Below, one piece after another: positions 62,681-64,000 of a stretch of DNA of 64,000 bases. A model generated the notes under the pieces. That model did not search any database. It was not told where the DNA came from and saw only the letters and a program-made list of their open reading frames with translations. Origin of the DNA: Bacteroidota bacterium (GTDB lineage Bacteria > Bacteroidota > Bacteroidia > AKYH767-A > 2013-40CM-41-45); the NCBI GenBank assembly GCA_003389385.1, contig QQVM01000020.1, forward strand, positions 124,001 through 188,000, written 5' to 3'. Each line of letters starts with the position of its first letter. Positions within the stretch are counted from its first letter, which is position 1. Made by a program: the position numbers and the translations under genes.

Positions 62681-62984
62681 GTTAATAGTGCCTTTATTTG
62701 TGAATTGCTTTTTTAATATTCATTAATTTGACATTGCCCTGAAAGGCCCTGTTTATAAGTATTTTGGGAGTTTAAATATAGAATTTAATTTTAATTTAAA
62801 TGAATATTTATTTAAATACAATTCATGCCTGATTCCAAAGAATACGGCTGAAAAATCAAGTAATTTTAGCGTATTTATGATCTTTGTTTCTTTTTAAATA
62901 AAACTGCAGAATCAGTCAATGAAACAGTATATTCATGCTGGTTCAGGACTAAGTTCATGCTATATTGGTACTACATTTGGTTCA
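62681..62984. other. Divergent A+T-rich gap of ~300 bp
   Basis: It lies between the GloVer gene and the plus-strand gene starting at 62985 (or 62919). Long A+T tracts around 62770-62820 could be promoter UP-like elements, but no consensus boxes are clear. Confidence 0.45.
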
Positions 62985-63812
62985 ATGATACAAGTCAGAT
63001 TTTTTATACTACTCATGATTGCCCTTGTGTGCTCTTGTTCAGTGAGCGGGCAGGATTACATAATCAAATCGAATGGTGATTCGCTGTCCGTTAAAGTGCT
63101 GGATTTAAAAGGTGACAAAATTCGTTTCAGAATGTTCAATGATAATTCTGGAACAATCAGGGAGGTTTATAAAAATCAGGTTTCAAAAATCATTTATGAA
63201 AATGGAACTGAACTGAAAATTATTTACAATATGTATGAGGTCTCTCCTGACCTTTACGCTGATCTGCCGGCCGTTGTTTTTAAAGCAGATTTATTCGCTC
63301 CTTTGTTAAATCATGTCACATTCGGAGTGGAATTCAATGTTGCGGATAATACGAACATAGAAATAAAAGGAGGTGTGATTGGTCCAAGAATTTCCACAGC
63401 TCTAGATAAAGCGGATGGTTTCTTGCTTAAAGCCGGATTGAAATTCGTTTGGACAAAGGATGTCATACGCAGAGGATTAAAATATAGCCACCCATTTATA
63501 GGAAAATATGTAAAGCCGGAGCTTGTATATAATCAGTATCTTCTGTTTGAAACTGAAGATTCAGGGCCTGAGTCGCGATTGTTTCTCAGCAACTATTCGA
63601 TTCAACTTGATTTCGGAAACCAGCTTTTGATTTGGAATCGTTTCAGTATCGATTATTTTATAGGACTTGGATACGCGATCCAGACTAAATCACCCGACAA
63701 GCTGAATGCCAGAAGAGAAACTGATTATAGTTACAATTACACTCACTTGTATTTTGGAAAACAGTTTCCTTTGGCGCTAAGTGCTGGAATCACCGCAGGT
63801 TTTGTTTTCTAA
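62985..63812 (+). CDS. Exported protein of unknown function, possibly outer-membrane associated
   Basis: A 275-residue protein from the ATG at 62985, where a typical signal peptide begins ('MIQVRFFILLMIALVCSCSV', cleavage near 'VSGQ'); an ATG at 62919 would add 22 residues before it. The first mature ~60 residues ('DYIIKSNGDSLSVKVLDLKGDKIRFRMF', 'VSKIIYENGTE') match a small beta domain very common in Bacteroidota exported proteins. The rest alternates hydrophobic and polar residues ('FLLKAGLKFVWTKD', 'YSIQLDFGNQLLIWNRFSIDY', ending in 'GITAGFVF'), which fits an outer-membrane beta-barrel with a terminal aromatic residue. The substrate is unknown. Confidence 0.75.
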   Translation: MIQVRFFILLMIALVCSCSVSGQDYIIKSNGDSLSVKVLDLKGDKIRFRMFNDNSGTIREVYKNQVSKIIYENGTELKIIYNMYEVSPDLYADLPAVVFKADLFAPLLNHVTFGVEFNVADNTNIEIKGGVIGPRISTALDKADGFLLKAGLKFVWTKDVIRRGLKYSHPFIGKYVKPELVYNQYLLFETEDSGPESRLFLSNYSIQLDFGNQLLIWNRFSIDYFIGLGYAIQTKSPDKLNARRETDYSYNYTHLYFGKQFPLALSAGITAGFVF

Positions 63813-63827
63813 ATTTCAATAAAAATT

Positions 63828-63998
63828 TCAACGGAACAATGTTACGTGACCTATCACCCGGTGTTTCTGATCTTTGTAGTCAAAAACATCAATGACGTAT
63901 TCATACACATCAGTTTGACAAACATTTCCGTTGCCGAAGTATGTGCCGTCCCAAGGCTGGCTCGTACTTGTGCAGTGAAAAATCTTTAATCCCCAACG
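63828..63998 (-). CDS. T9SS type B (gliding-motility-type) C-terminal domain, 3' end of a gene
   Basis: On the minus strand a frame enters from the right edge and ends at 63828. Its 56 visible residues begin 'RWGLKIFHCTSTSQPWDGTY', continue with a 'VYEYVIDVFDYKDQKHRVIG' stretch and end 'HVTLFR' before the stop. This is the closing part of the gliding-motility-associated C-terminal domain (CHU_C type, the type B sorting signal of T9SS), with its usual W-D-G-x-Y and G-H-V-T-L-x-R motifs. The protein is thus another exported surface protein, whose main part lies outside the window. Confidence 0.85.
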   Translation of the reverse strand, partial: RWGLKIFHCTSTSQPWDGTYFGNGNVCQTDVYEYVIDVFDYKDQKHRVIGHVTLFR

Positions 63999-64000
63999 AT

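Overview
The window comes from an uncultured-looking member of the Bacteroidota. The evidence is the many secreted proteins ending in type IX secretion (T9SS) sorting domains with the YPNP-type motif, one type B gliding-motility-type C-terminus at the right edge, SprB-like, GloVer and PKD repeats, and promoters of the TTG-N19-TAnnTTTG class used by this phylum. The species cannot be named from this sequence alone.

Layout. (1) 1-617 is the 3' end of a host-type T9SS protein, closed by a bidirectional terminator. (2) About 674-24166 is a mobile element. Its right end is a tyrosine integrase next to a 58-bp copy of the 3' part of tRNA-Leu(UAA). From left to right it holds an ApeA-like HEPN defence protein; a plus-strand block with a HTH protein, a Toprim primase, a RadC-like protein, two ArdC-type antirestriction proteins and a small protein; a low-GC cargo patch of unknown genes; a minus-strand mobilisation operon (HTH, small proteins, a VirD4-like ATPase, a membrane protein and a MobF relaxase); a XRE regulator followed by a complete type III restriction-modification pair; and a fused SIR2-APAZ-Argonaute (single-chain SPARSA). 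No mating-pair-formation genes are present, so it looks like an integrative mobilisable element that borrows a conjugation channel. It is in effect a defence island: three separate antiviral systems travel with two genes that would blunt the recipient's restriction.

(3) 24.2-64 kb is host chromosome, dominated by large exported proteins: a collagen-like protein, a reprolysin-type metalloprotease, two CotH-kinase/lamin-tail proteins, a beta-helix protein, a beta-propeller-like protein, a 3350-residue PKD/Cys-rich-repeat/SprB giant, and a GloVer/SprB protein. Between them lie ordinary cytoplasmic or membrane genes: a saccharopine-dehydrogenase-like enzyme, a MuiA family protein, a prohibitin/SPFH protein, a HTH-ImmA/IrrE protease and a tandem universal stress protein.

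How the parts work together. In the element, divergent canonical promoters at 14.46-14.61 kb drive the mobilisation operon leftward and the regulator rightward. A putative operator over the regulator's own promoter suggests autoregulation and perhaps timing of the restriction system. In the host part, most genes are single units or short operons closed by strong hairpin terminators, and the exported proteins probably all pass through the same T9SS. The most interesting items for follow-up are the single-chain SPARSA, the uncharacterised 6.4-8.1 kb cargo genes, the ArdC paralogue with a lost catalytic histidine, the 57-bp palindromic intergenic element beside it, and the missing left end of the mobile element.
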